A stretch of DNA of 64,000 nt from Bryobacterales bacterium F-183 (GTDB lineage: Bacteria > Acidobacteriota > Terriglobia > Bryobacterales > Bryobacteraceae). The notes below the pieces were generated by a model that was not told where the DNA came from, ran no database searches, and saw only the letters and a program-made list of their open reading frames with translations. Both the position numbers and the translations under genes were made by a program. The stretch covers positions 3,162,001-3,226,000 of the forward strand of contig AP025252.1 of assembly GCA_016865505.2 (NCBI GenBank), read 5' to 3'. Positions 1 through 7,546 of the stretch are shown here, one piece after another. Position 1 is the stretch's first letter. Each line of letters starts with the position of its first letter.

Positions 1-2
1 GG

Positions 3-47
3 CTGGAAAACCTGCCCGATGAGGACATGGGCCGCTACAAGATGTAG
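3..47 (+). CDS. 3' end of an upstream gene (partial)
   Basis: The reading frame entering the window encodes only 14 visible residues ending DMGRYKM before a TAG stop. The next gene starts 3 bases later, so the two are probably co-transcribed. The fragment is too short to assign a family. Confidence 0.5.
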   Translation: MENLPDEDMGRYKM

Positions 48-49
48 GC

Positions 50-352
50 ATGCTGGACAAGTTGCAGCGGTTAGTGGATGCCGGGATCGAACTGGTTCCG
101 GCGGTTGAGATCACCACACACTTTATCTTTCAGCGGGACGGGTTTGCGGCTCTGGTGGAGCGGCGCGGCGACGGCTTTGGCGGCATCGGGTCATCCGGAT
201 TGCTGACGACCGAGGCTGGACTGGCGATGCTGGTGTGGCGCGGCGAGCAGGCGCACTTTGTGGGGCGCGGGTACGACCGTCCGGCTACGGATGAGGAAGT
301 ACAGAAACTGCGCGCGTTCTCGGCGGACTTGACGGCTGCGCTTACTTCTTGA
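50..352 (+). CDS. conserved hypothetical protein, about 100 aa
   Basis: A small soluble protein of 100 residues with no signal peptide or membrane segment. It begins MLDKLQRLVDAGIELVPAVE, has a central beta-rich stretch (FIFQRDGFAALVERR), and ends in a helix. The ATG lies 3 bases after the stop of the preceding gene, which suggests coupling. Its end overlaps by 11 bases the end of a convergent small gene on the other strand. I do not recognise a family and assign no function. Confidence 0.55.
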   Translation: MLDKLQRLVDAGIELVPAVEITTHFIFQRDGFAALVERRGDGFGGIGSSGLLTTEAGLAMLVWRGEQAHFVGRGYDRPATDEEVQKLRAFSADLTAALTS

Positions 353-569
353 ATTTCTTCGGCTTCTTAAACTTCGGTACACCCTGGCGCTTCATCTTGG
401 CGGGCTTGAGTTCGCGCGGCTTGCCGTCGTAGTGCGAGACCTGTCGCGACTGCGGCTTTTGCTGCGTTTTGGCGCCTTGCGGCATCTCGACAATCTCAAA
501 ACCCTGTTCCTGCAATTGCTTGCTGGGCTGATCTTGAAAGGTCAACAGGAGTGCGATTGCGTACATCAT
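342..569 (-). CDS. small lysine/glutamine-rich protein, possibly secreted
   Basis: A 75-residue reading frame starting MMYAIALLLTF, a short hydrophobic start that may be a weak signal or anchor. The rest is very basic, ending VPKFKKPKKFKK. The basic tail and its place between two plus-strand genes suggest a real short gene. The longer frame upstream is antisense to the propeller gene and was discarded. Function unknown; it could bind nucleic acid or membrane lipids, but that is speculation. Confidence 0.4.
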   Translation of the reverse strand: MMYAIALLLTFQDQPSKQLQEQGFEIVEMPQGAKTQQKPQSRQVSHYDGKPRELKPAKMKRQGVPKFKKPKKFKK

Positions 570-605
570 TACCCTTGATAATCGGCTGTAACTGGCGGTG
601 ACATA

Positions 606-1841
606 ATGGCCGAGGCCATGATTTTGCACCGCCGTTCGCTGCTGCTTACCCCGTTTTTGCTCGCTGGACAGACGTCTGTTCCGGTTCGAGCGATTACGAA
701 GGGTCCGAAGTTCCACTGGTTTGGGTACTACGACAAGCTGCAGATCGATCCTGGCAATCGTCTGGTGTTGGGGAACCAGGTGGATTTTGAACACCGGTCG
801 CCGGGGGCTGAGGACGTGATCCAGGTCGGGTTCGTGGACACGGCGGGCGGCAAGGATACCTGGCACGAGATCGGGACGACGAGGGCTTGGAACTGGCAGC
901 AGGGGTGTATGCTGCAGTGGATTCCCGGGTCGCGCGAGGAGGTGCTTTGGAATGATCGTGTGGACGGGCAGTTTGTCGCGCACATCCACAATGTACGGAC
1001 GGGGAAGCGGCGGACGATCGGGTCGCCGGTGTACACGCTGAGTCCTGATGGCAAGTGGGGGCTGGTGTGCGATTTTCCGAGGCTGAATCACACTCGGCCT
1101 GGGTACGGATACGCGGGGCTTGCCGATCCGAATCGCGAGGTAGCGGCGCCGGAGAATAGCGGGATCTGGAAGGTGGATCTTGCCACGGGTAAGCGGCAGC
1201 TTCTGTTTTCGATCGCCGACATCGCGAAGATTCCGAATCGGGAGCCGTATTCGAAGGGCGCGGTCCACTGGTTCAACCATCTGCTGGCATCGCCGGACGG
1301 GAAGCGGTTTATCTTTCTCCATCGCTGGCGCGGGGAGAAGGAGGGTAAGAGCTTTTCGACCCGAATGTTCACGGCCGATTCGAGTGACGGCGGCAAGTTG
1401 TACGTGGCCGATCCGTATGGGAAGACGTCGCACTTTATCTGGCGCGATCCGCAGCATATTGCCGCTTGGGCTTGGCACCCGTCGCATGGGGATAAGTTTT
1501 ATCTGTATCGCGACCGGACCGAGCAGGTGGACGTGATTGGCAAGGATACGATGACCGTGAACGGGCATCTGAGTTATCTGCCGGGCAGGAGATCGCACTG
1601 GATTTTGAACGATACCTATCCCGATAAAGAGCGGATGCAGAATCCGTTTCTGTTCGATACGCGGGATGGGCGGAAGATCGCGCTGGGACGGTTCTTGGCG
1701 CCGCCGGAGTACACGGGGGAGTGGCGCTGCGACACGCATCCGCGGATCAGTCCGGATGGGAATACGGTGATCATCGATTCGGCGCATGGCGGCAATGGCC
1801 GCCAAATGTACGCGATCGATATCGCAGCCTTAACCAGGTAG
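606..1841 (+). CDS. secreted beta-propeller-like protein
   Basis: A 411-residue protein whose N-terminus carries a twin-arginine-like export signal (HRRSLLLTPFLLAG, cleavage probably near residue 29). The body repeats short motifs typical of TolB or oligogalacturonate-lyase-type propellers: YTLSPDGKWGL, LLASPDGKRFIFLHRW and PRISPDGNTVIIDSAHG. Several tryptophans and histidines (AWAWHPSHGDKFY) sit in the repeats. It is probably periplasmic and binds or acts on a carbohydrate or peptide; catalytic residues cannot be named. The start could also be the ATG four codons in, which gives a cleaner signal peptide. It converges on the following minus-strand gene and overlaps its end by 12 bases. Confidence 0.7.
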   Translation: MAEAMILHRRSLLLTPFLLAGQTSVPVRAITKGPKFHWFGYYDKLQIDPGNRLVLGNQVDFEHRSPGAEDVIQVGFVDTAGGKDTWHEIGTTRAWNWQQGCMLQWIPGSREEVLWNDRVDGQFVAHIHNVRTGKRRTIGSPVYTLSPDGKWGLVCDFPRLNHTRPGYGYAGLADPNREVAAPENSGIWKVDLATGKRQLLFSIADIAKIPNREPYSKGAVHWFNHLLASPDGKRFIFLHRWRGEKEGKSFSTRMFTADSSDGGKLYVADPYGKTSHFIWRDPQHIAAWAWHPSHGDKFYLYRDRTEQVDVIGKDTMTVNGHLSYLPGRRSHWILNDTYPDKERMQNPFLFDTRDGRKIALGRFLAPPEYTGEWRCDTHPRISPDGNTVIIDSAHGGNGRQMYAIDIAALTR

Positions 1842-2984
1842 GCCAAGCACCTCGGTGAGTGGTGTGCCTGGGGTTGTGACGAGTCGCCCTGCGTGTACAC
1901 GAGCCGTTGTCAGCCTCGTGAGCTCCCCTTGATATGGCTCGGATGCCCACGGGTTCAAATAGAGCGTAGCTGTGGCGTTGAACCCACGCGAGGTTGTTGC
2001 ATTGGTGAAGGCGAGGACGCCGCTAATGCGCCGATATCGGGGCCCGGAGCCGTCGTGCCAGAGTCCGTTTGGAAGCCTTGTCTCTCTGAAGGAGTGGCCG
2101 GTCTCTGTCGTCGTCATCTCAAAACACTCATCACCGAAGAGTGCGTCGCTAAAGTGTTGATCGCTGGTAAACGGATCGAGAGAGTTTACCGCGATGATTT
2201 GAGGACACCCTTGATGCCCATATCGTGCGGCTTTCTTTTCCAAGGCTCGCCGTACAATTCCGCTCGTTTTCAGTTCAATGACGCCGGTTTGCTCGAACCC
2301 GATCGCCCGAGAATATTCGTCCTCATCTGAAGAGTCAGACTTGGGAAGCGCCGTTAGTAAGATTTCCCAGCCTTCCTCTTGGTAGGTTGCTGTAGGAAGC
2401 CCGTCCAGCCCCACCTGCTCGAAGCGAGAGCGTATCTCGTCGCGGTGAAGCTTTCCGAATTGTTCGATGACGAACCGCTTAAGTCGCTTGCCAGAGCCGC
2501 TGGTTGCCGACTGCCTTAGAACATGCACACCGATGAAGAAGTTGTCTGTTTCAAGTTCGTCGAGTGCGTCCAACAGCATTCCTTCTCGGGCATTCTGTCC
2601 CACTTCGATGGCGGAGACCCCACGGGCAAGGACTGCCTCCACTATCGCCTTTCCGTGCTGCGGACTCTCGACAAGGAAATCGCATCGCTTTGAAGTCCCA
2701 ATCAGTACGGGATGCACTGAAGTTCGGCACCCCAAGGCGAGTGCAAGGCTATTCAGTAGCAACTCAAATACGGCTGAATCGAAGCCTATATGCCCACCGT
2801 GTGTGAGTCGTGCGCGGAGGTCGGATTGGCCTTCAGTTGGAAAAACCGCGTACCAGTTTTCCAGAATGCCGCGGATCGCTGAGGCTTGGGAACTTGATGA
2901 TCGGCTGTAGTAGGCAAACAGAGATTCTGTGCGGCTCTTAGGCCGCTCATCCAACCGGTTCGATTCTGGAAAAAGCTGTGCCAT
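1830..2984 (-). CDS. conserved protein of unknown function, nuclease-like family
   Basis: A 384-residue protein. The ATG at 2984 is preceded by GGGAG at a good distance, so the longer upstream frame is unlikely. The order of motifs matches a widespread uncharacterised family as I recall it: CDFLVESPQHGKAIVEAV (residues about 120-140), then PQIIAVNSLDPF, SDALFG, LPNGLW, RRISGVLAF and LYLNPWA near the C-terminus. The D..(x)n..E-x pattern in the first block resembles the core of PD-(D/E)XK nuclease folds, but the usual lysine is absent and activity is unproven. No signal peptide. The base composition seems less GC-rich than its neighbours, so transfer is possible. It stands alone between two unrelated genes. 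Confidence 0.65.
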   Translation of the reverse strand: MAQLFPESNRLDERPKSRTESLFAYYSRSSSSQASAIRGILENWYAVFPTEGQSDLRARLTHGGHIGFDSAVFELLLNSLALALGCRTSVHPVLIGTSKRCDFLVESPQHGKAIVEAVLARGVSAIEVGQNAREGMLLDALDELETDNFFIGVHVLRQSATSGSGKRLKRFVIEQFGKLHRDEIRSRFEQVGLDGLPTATYQEEGWEILLTALPKSDSSDEDEYSRAIGFEQTGVIELKTSGIVRRALEKKAARYGHQGCPQIIAVNSLDPFTSDQHFSDALFGDECFEMTTTETGHSFRETRLPNGLWHDGSGPRYRRISGVLAFTNATTSRGFNATATLYLNPWASEPYQGELTRLTTARVHAGRLVTTPGTPLTEVLGLPG

Positions 2985-3013
2985 CGTAGGGGCCGCTCCC
3001 TTTTGCTCTGGTG

Positions 3014-3994
3014 TTACAGCGGCCGTGCGAAGTAGCCGGTTTTGTGGCGTACCCGCAGCTTCGGATCTTTGGGTTTGATGCGGATTTTTCGGAAGGTGGA
3101 GTCGCGTTCCGATTGGCTGCTTGCGTAGGCGAGGTCGTAGGAGTTGCGCAGGAGTTCCGAGATCTGGCGGAAGGCTGCTTTCAGGTCGTCTTCGCGGGCG
3201 GCGTCGAACTCGAGGCCACCGGTTTCTGCGGACAGCCGCTGCATGACGGAACGGCCGTACTTGTTGCGGGCGCTCCATACGCCGCCTTTTTTCAGGTCCG
3301 TATAACGCAGGCTGAATACGGTGACGGAATGCTCTTGCGAGGCTTCGATCGCGTCCAAGAGGTTTCGCGCGCTGGAGTTGTCTTCCCCGTCGCTGAAGAG
3401 AAGGACGGCACGGCGTCCGGTTGCCTCGCGCAGGGCTTTGGCGGCTTCCACCACGCCGTCATAGAAGCTGGACGTGTTGTCACGAATTTCCTGGGGGCTT
3501 AATCTTCGGTATCTTTCCGAGACATTCTTGGCTTTCTGAAATTCGGCGAGGGCATCGTCGAGTTGGTCGGGACGGGTGTCCGGGCGGGAGACCTCCCAGA
3601 CGTTGGCGCCAAAGGCGATGAGGGTGGCCATGTCGCGCGGCTTGAGTGCCGTTTTGAGAAAGTCTCGCAGGTGCTTTCGGTGTTCCTTGAGGTATTCCTT
3701 CTGTGAGCCGGAGATGTCTGCGACGACCGCGATGGTGAGCGGCGATTCGGTGGCGCGTGAGAAGAAGCGGATCTTTTGCGGTTGGCCGTCCTCAAAGACA
3801 TCGAAGTCCGAGGCTGACAGATCGGGGATCAGGCGGCCGTTGGCGTCGTACACGGCGAAGGGTACGTTGACGAGGTTGACGTCGACGCGAATGGGCGCCT
3901 CGTCCTGTGCGGCTTGTACGGGGGCGGCAAAGGGCATCGCCGCGAGCGCGGGAATCAAGGTACGACGGGTGAGGGAAGCCGCCATAGAAACCAT
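3014..3994 (-). CDS. VWFA-domain protein, acidobacterial type
   Basis: A 326-residue exported protein starting MVSMAASLTRRTLIPALAAM with a likely cleavage after VQA. The segment VDVNLVNVPFAVYDANGR followed by L..SDF.VFEDG is characteristic of the VWFA-related acidobacterial family (TIGR03436 as I recall). A von Willebrand A domain follows, with the metal-binding start DISGS (residues about 95-99) and DGEDN later. The C-terminus has the usual KIRIKPKDPKLRVRHKTGYFA ending. It probably mediates protein contacts in the periplasm. It lies 19 bases downstream of the aldehyde dehydrogenase on the same strand and is likely co-transcribed. An alternative start is the ATG at 3985. Confidence 0.85.
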   Translation of the reverse strand: MVSMAASLTRRTLIPALAAMPFAAPVQAAQDEAPIRVDVNLVNVPFAVYDANGRLIPDLSASDFDVFEDGQPQKIRFFSRATESPLTIAVVADISGSQKEYLKEHRKHLRDFLKTALKPRDMATLIAFGANVWEVSRPDTRPDQLDDALAEFQKAKNVSERYRRLSPQEIRDNTSSFYDGVVEAAKALREATGRRAVLLFSDGEDNSSARNLLDAIEASQEHSVTVFSLRYTDLKKGGVWSARNKYGRSVMQRLSAETGGLEFDAAREDDLKAAFRQISELLRNSYDLAYASSQSERDSTFRKIRIKPKDPKLRVRHKTGYFARPL

Positions 3995-4013
3995 CAAAAG
4001 TACCACGCGGCGG

Positions 4014-5408
4014 TTAGCGAAGGAGCAGTTTTCGGAGGCGTTCCTGCAGGTTGCCGTACGGGGGGCGGATGAGGCGGCCGAGTGAGGGTCCGCGACGCTC
4101 GAATACGGGCTTGAGATGGCTGCAGGCGTCGAATCCGGCCTGGCCGTGGTACGCACCGAAACCGCTGGCGCCGATGCCGCCGAAGGGGAGGCTTTCTGCG
4201 GCGACGTGGACGATGGTGTCATTCAGGCAGAAGCCGCCCGAGACCGTTTCACGACGGATCCGTTCGGCGATGCGCTGCGAGGTGGTGAAGGCGTACAGTG
4301 CCAGAGGCCGAGGGCGGGCGTTGACGAAGTCCAGCGCCTGATTGAGTTCAGCGTAGGTGACGATGGGGAGTACGGGTCCAAAGATCTCATCAGTCATCAG
4401 CGGAGTGTCGAGGGGCGGGGAAGTGACGAAGCACGGCGCTAGGCGCTTTCGGGTACGGTCGGAATCCCCCTGCGCGATGATCTTGGCGCCCTTTGACTCT
4501 GCGGCGGCAAGCCAGGCGGTAAGGCGATCGTAGTCGGCTTGGCGAAGCAGCGAGGTGTAGTCGGGGTTCTGGACGGCGTTGGGGTAGAGGCGGTCCAGCG
4601 CGGATTTGAGCAGGGGTAGTATGCGGTTGACGAGTGAGTCCGGAAGCAGAAGGTAGTCGGGCGCGACGCAGGTCTGGCCGGCGTTGAGGAACTTGCCATA
4701 GATGATGGCGTCCGCGGCGCGTTCGAGTTGCGCGTCCTCGCAAACGATTGCGGGGCATTTGCCGCCGAGTTCGAGAGTGAGCGGCGTGAGATTCGCGGAG
4801 GCGGCGCGCATCACCTCGCGGCCGGTGCGAGCGGAGCCGGTGAAGATGAGGTGGTCCCACTTGGAGGCAGCGAACTCGCGGGCGATTTCGACGTCGCCTT
4901 GGATGACCGTCACGTGGTCTGGCGCGAAGGTCGAGGCGATGATCTTTTCGAGCACCTGCGCCGTGTGGGGCGTACTTTCGGACGGCTTCAATACGACCCG
5001 ATTGCCAGCGGCCAGAGCGCCGGCCATGGGCGACAGCGATACGAAGACGGGGTAGTTCCAGGAGGCCATAATGCCGACTACGCCAACGGGTTGCGGCAGG
5101 ACGTAGGCACGCGCGGGTTGTAGCGCCCAGCCGAGGGATGCCGGACGTTCGCGCATCCAATCATCCAAGTGTTGTTCGGCATGCTGTAGCGACCCGGCTG
5201 CGACGAGGACTTCTGCAAAGGCGGTTTCGTACTGCGAACGGCCACCAAAATCCTGGTGCACCGCCTGCGCCAGATCGTGTTGTGCGGCGAGGAGCCCGCG
5301 GCGGAGACGTTTGAGGTGGGTTCGGCGTTCGTGAGCTGTGGAAAACGGCGATTTAGCAAACGCTTGGCGCTGTTGATCGACCACAGAGTACAGAATCTTA
5401 GAATCCAT
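4014..5408 (-). CDS. aldehyde dehydrogenase (coniferyl-aldehyde/class 3-like)
   Basis: A 464-residue NAD(P)-dependent aldehyde dehydrogenase without an export signal. Catalytic features are complete: Asn118 in SWNYP, the general base Glu213 in LELGGK, and the nucleophile Cys247 in NAGQTC; the GSARTG nucleotide-binding turn lies at 191-196. The length and the PFGGIGASGFGAYHGQAGFD segment near the end fit the class 3/coniferyl aldehyde group rather than class 1/2 enzymes. It would oxidise aromatic or medium-chain aldehydes to acids. It is first in a two-gene unit with the VWFA gene and is divergent from glutamine synthetase across 113 bases. Substrate is inferred from subfamily only. Confidence 0.88.
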   Translation of the reverse strand: MDSKILYSVVDQQRQAFAKSPFSTAHERRTHLKRLRRGLLAAQHDLAQAVHQDFGGRSQYETAFAEVLVAAGSLQHAEQHLDDWMRERPASLGWALQPARAYVLPQPVGVVGIMASWNYPVFVSLSPMAGALAAGNRVVLKPSESTPHTAQVLEKIIASTFAPDHVTVIQGDVEIAREFAASKWDHLIFTGSARTGREVMRAASANLTPLTLELGGKCPAIVCEDAQLERAADAIIYGKFLNAGQTCVAPDYLLLPDSLVNRILPLLKSALDRLYPNAVQNPDYTSLLRQADYDRLTAWLAAAESKGAKIIAQGDSDRTRKRLAPCFVTSPPLDTPLMTDEIFGPVLPIVTYAELNQALDFVNARPRPLALYAFTTSQRIAERIRRETVSGGFCLNDTIVHVAAESLPFGGIGASGFGAYHGQAGFDACSHLKPVFERRGPSLGRLIRPPYGNLQERLRKLLLR

Positions 5409-5521
5409 GATGGGATCTATAAAAAATTGCTTTCAGGAAAGCTCTGGAGCAGTACGAAACATTGGTCCATCCAGCTATGATGACAGAGAGGCGGTAGCCG
5501 CCTCTAAGCATAAGGAGTTTG

Positions 5522-6952
5522 ATGTCGAACGATCTGCGAAACTTTCTATCGCTCTCCTATGAAGAGCTAGAAGAAAAGAATCTGCAAGCGAAGAAGCAGC
5601 GCAAGGAACGCGTTGACCCAGGCGTGATTCAGGAAGAGCGCATCAAGTACCTGACGGATGAGAAGCGCATTAAAGCGGTGACCGTCCTGTTCAGCGATCT
5701 TGAAGGCCGCCTCCACATGCTGGACTACGACAAGAAGTTCCTGGTCGGCAGCTACGACAACCTTACCTTTGACGGGTCGTCCATTCGCGGCTTCACCGCG
5801 CAGCGCGAGAGTGATCTTCGCCTCGGTCTGGACTGGAGCGCGTTTTACTGGGCGCCTGCCGACTACTTTGGTGAAGGCAAGGTTCTGGTGTTTGGCGAGG
5901 TCATCGACAAGGACGGCTCCCCGTATGTCGGCGACATCCGCGGCGTGCTGAAGCAGTACGCCAACAACCAGTTCAAGGAGAAGGGCTACACGCTGAACGC
6001 CGCGAACGAGATCGAAGGATTTTTGTTCAAGGGCGTAGATGCGGAGCGCCGCTTCCATGAGACGGGCACGTTTGAGTATGTGAACACCGGCGGCTATTAC
6101 CACTCGCTGCCTGGCGATCCGCTCCGCGCCTTCATCGATGCCAGCGCCGAAGTGCAGCGCGCGATGGGCTTTGAGAACGAGAAGGATCACCCCGAAGTCG
6201 CGCCGTCGCAGTTTGAAATCAACTACAGCTACAGCGACGTTGTGGCCGCGTCGGATCAGATTCAGATCTACAAGCTGATCTGCCGTCAGGTGGCGACGAG
6301 CATGGGCCTCACTGCGAGCTTCCTGCCGAAGCCTGTGGTGGGCGTAAACGGTAGCGGCATGCACACCAACGTGTCGGTGACCAAGGGCGGCAAGAATCTG
6401 ATGTGGGATCCGAAGGGTGAAGAGCGCCTGAGCAAGTTTGGCTGGAGCTTTATCGACCGTATCCTGACTCACGGCAATGACATCTGCCTGTTGCTGAACG
6501 CTTCGGTGAACGCGTATCGCCGTCTGGATCCGCACTTTGAAGCGCCGAATCAGATCAAGGCTTCGGCCGTCGATCGTGGTTCGATGGTTCGTATCCCGAT
6601 CGGCAACGAGAAGAGTTCGCGCGTGGAAGTTCGCTCAGTGGGTCCGGACGCGAACCCGTACATGGTGCTGTACTCGATCTTCAAGACTGGCCTTGACGGC
6701 GAGATCGCGAAGACCAAGAACCTCCGCCAGGCGGAACGTTTCCTGCCCGACAACATCTACGACGCAATCCAGAACTTCCGCTCCGCGGAGTGGACGACTT
6801 CGCTGCTGGGTCCCGACGTGAAGGCTCGCTATGCGGACCTGAAGCAGGGTTCGGCTGACCGTTGCGCCCGGCTGCTGGGTACGGTCGTGAAGGCGCCGGA
6901 AGTTCAGTTCCATCACGAAGTGTACAACCAGTACCTCTGGAATCAGTTCTAA
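5522..6952 (+). CDS. glnA: type I glutamine synthetase
   Basis: A 476-residue glutamine synthetase that makes glutamine from glutamate, ammonia and ATP in the cytoplasm. Family landmarks appear in order: FDGSSIRGF near residue 90, the metal ligands in NEIEGF, the block SQFEINYSYSDVVAASDQ, FLPKPVVGVNGSGMHTNVS, and RIPIGN...RVEVRS with ANPYM. A charged extension of about 30 residues precedes the usual start. The tyrosine adenylylation motif of the beta subtype (NLYDLP) is not seen at the expected place, so control by adenylylation is unlikely. The ATG at 5522 follows AAGGAG with a 4-base spacer; the TTG just upstream is less suitable. A strong terminator follows the stop. Confidence 0.95.
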   Translation: MSNDLRNFLSLSYEELEEKNLQAKKQRKERVDPGVIQEERIKYLTDEKRIKAVTVLFSDLEGRLHMLDYDKKFLVGSYDNLTFDGSSIRGFTAQRESDLRLGLDWSAFYWAPADYFGEGKVLVFGEVIDKDGSPYVGDIRGVLKQYANNQFKEKGYTLNAANEIEGFLFKGVDAERRFHETGTFEYVNTGGYYHSLPGDPLRAFIDASAEVQRAMGFENEKDHPEVAPSQFEINYSYSDVVAASDQIQIYKLICRQVATSMGLTASFLPKPVVGVNGSGMHTNVSVTKGGKNLMWDPKGEERLSKFGWSFIDRILTHGNDICLLLNASVNAYRRLDPHFEAPNQIKASAVDRGSMVRIPIGNEKSSRVEVRSVGPDANPYMVLYSIFKTGLDGEIAKTKNLRQAERFLPDNIYDAIQNFRSAEWTTSLLGPDVKARYADLKQGSADRCARLLGTVVKAPEVQFHHEVYNQYLWNQF

Positions 6953-6981
6953 ACCTACCTAATTGGCTGTACGCCGCAGTT

Positions 6982-7020
6982 GATCCGCTGGTGCCACAAC
7001 GCCAGCGGATCTTCTTTTTT
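6982..7020 (+). terminator. intrinsic terminator of glnA
   Basis: A perfect 10-bp stem (GATCCGCTGG at 6982-6991, CCAGCGGATC at 7002-7011) encloses a 10-base loop and runs directly into TTCTTTTTT. It lies 30 bases after the glnA stop. Confidence 0.9.
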
Positions 7021-7163
7021 GCCAAGGACTTCCGTGGACGGCTCAGAGCGTTCGCCGTCGCACCTTGCGAAAGAGTGTTGAATTTCGCTCGGTCTGCCGA
7101 TACAGTGCGAGAGGGAGTGTTTGCTCCGCTCAAGTGTCGAGTAGTTTCGAAAGGGAGTTTGGG

Positions 7164-7526
7164 ATGAGCTCACAGATTTTGGCTATGGATCGCGAGTTGG
7201 CGCTGGATCGGGTTGGTGGCGATGAAGATCTGCTTCGCGAAATCGCTGGTCTGTTTCTGGAAGATTACCCCAAATTGGTTGAAAACATTAAGGATGCACT
7301 AGCCGCCAAGGATGCATCGGGGGTGGAGCGTGCAAGCCACAGTCTGAAGGGTGCGGTAGCCAATTTTGGTGCAGAACCTGCGTATCAGGCAGCGCTGGCA
7401 CTAGAAAAAATCGGTCGCTCCGGCAGCCTGCAGGGGGCGGAAGAGGCTTACAACGCGTTGCGTGGAAGCCTCGATCAGCTCGAACCCGAGCTTTTAGCCC
7501 TTGCTGGCGGCGGAACGACCGCTTAA
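7164..7526 (+). CDS. HPt phosphotransfer domain protein
   Basis: A stand-alone 120-residue histidine phosphotransfer protein. The phospho-accepting residue is His59 in ERASHSLKGAVANFGA, followed by the expected lysine and glycine. The rest predicts four to five helices, so it is a complete Hpt domain with no kinase or receiver attached. It should relay phosphate between a hybrid kinase and a response regulator. The ATG at 7164 follows AAGGGAG with a 6-base spacer. It has its own upstream region after the glnA terminator. No partner kinase lies next to it. Confidence 0.85.
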   Translation: MSSQILAMDRELALDRVGGDEDLLREIAGLFLEDYPKLVENIKDALAAKDASGVERASHSLKGAVANFGAEPAYQAALALEKIGRSGSLQGAEEAYNALRGSLDQLEPELLALAGGGTTA

Positions 7527-7546
7527 TCGATTTTGGTGATGGTGCC

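Noticed and set aside
570-1805. Long minus-strand open frame opposite the propeller gene
   Set aside because: Its translation is proline- and arginine-rich, with no recognisable motif, and it mirrors the coding strand of a well-supported secreted protein. Only the last 75 codons (342-569) lie outside that gene.
5567-6535. Minus-strand 322-codon frame opposite glutamine synthetase
   Set aside because: glnA is unmistakable and GC-rich coding DNA often leaves open antisense frames. The antisense translation shows no family features.
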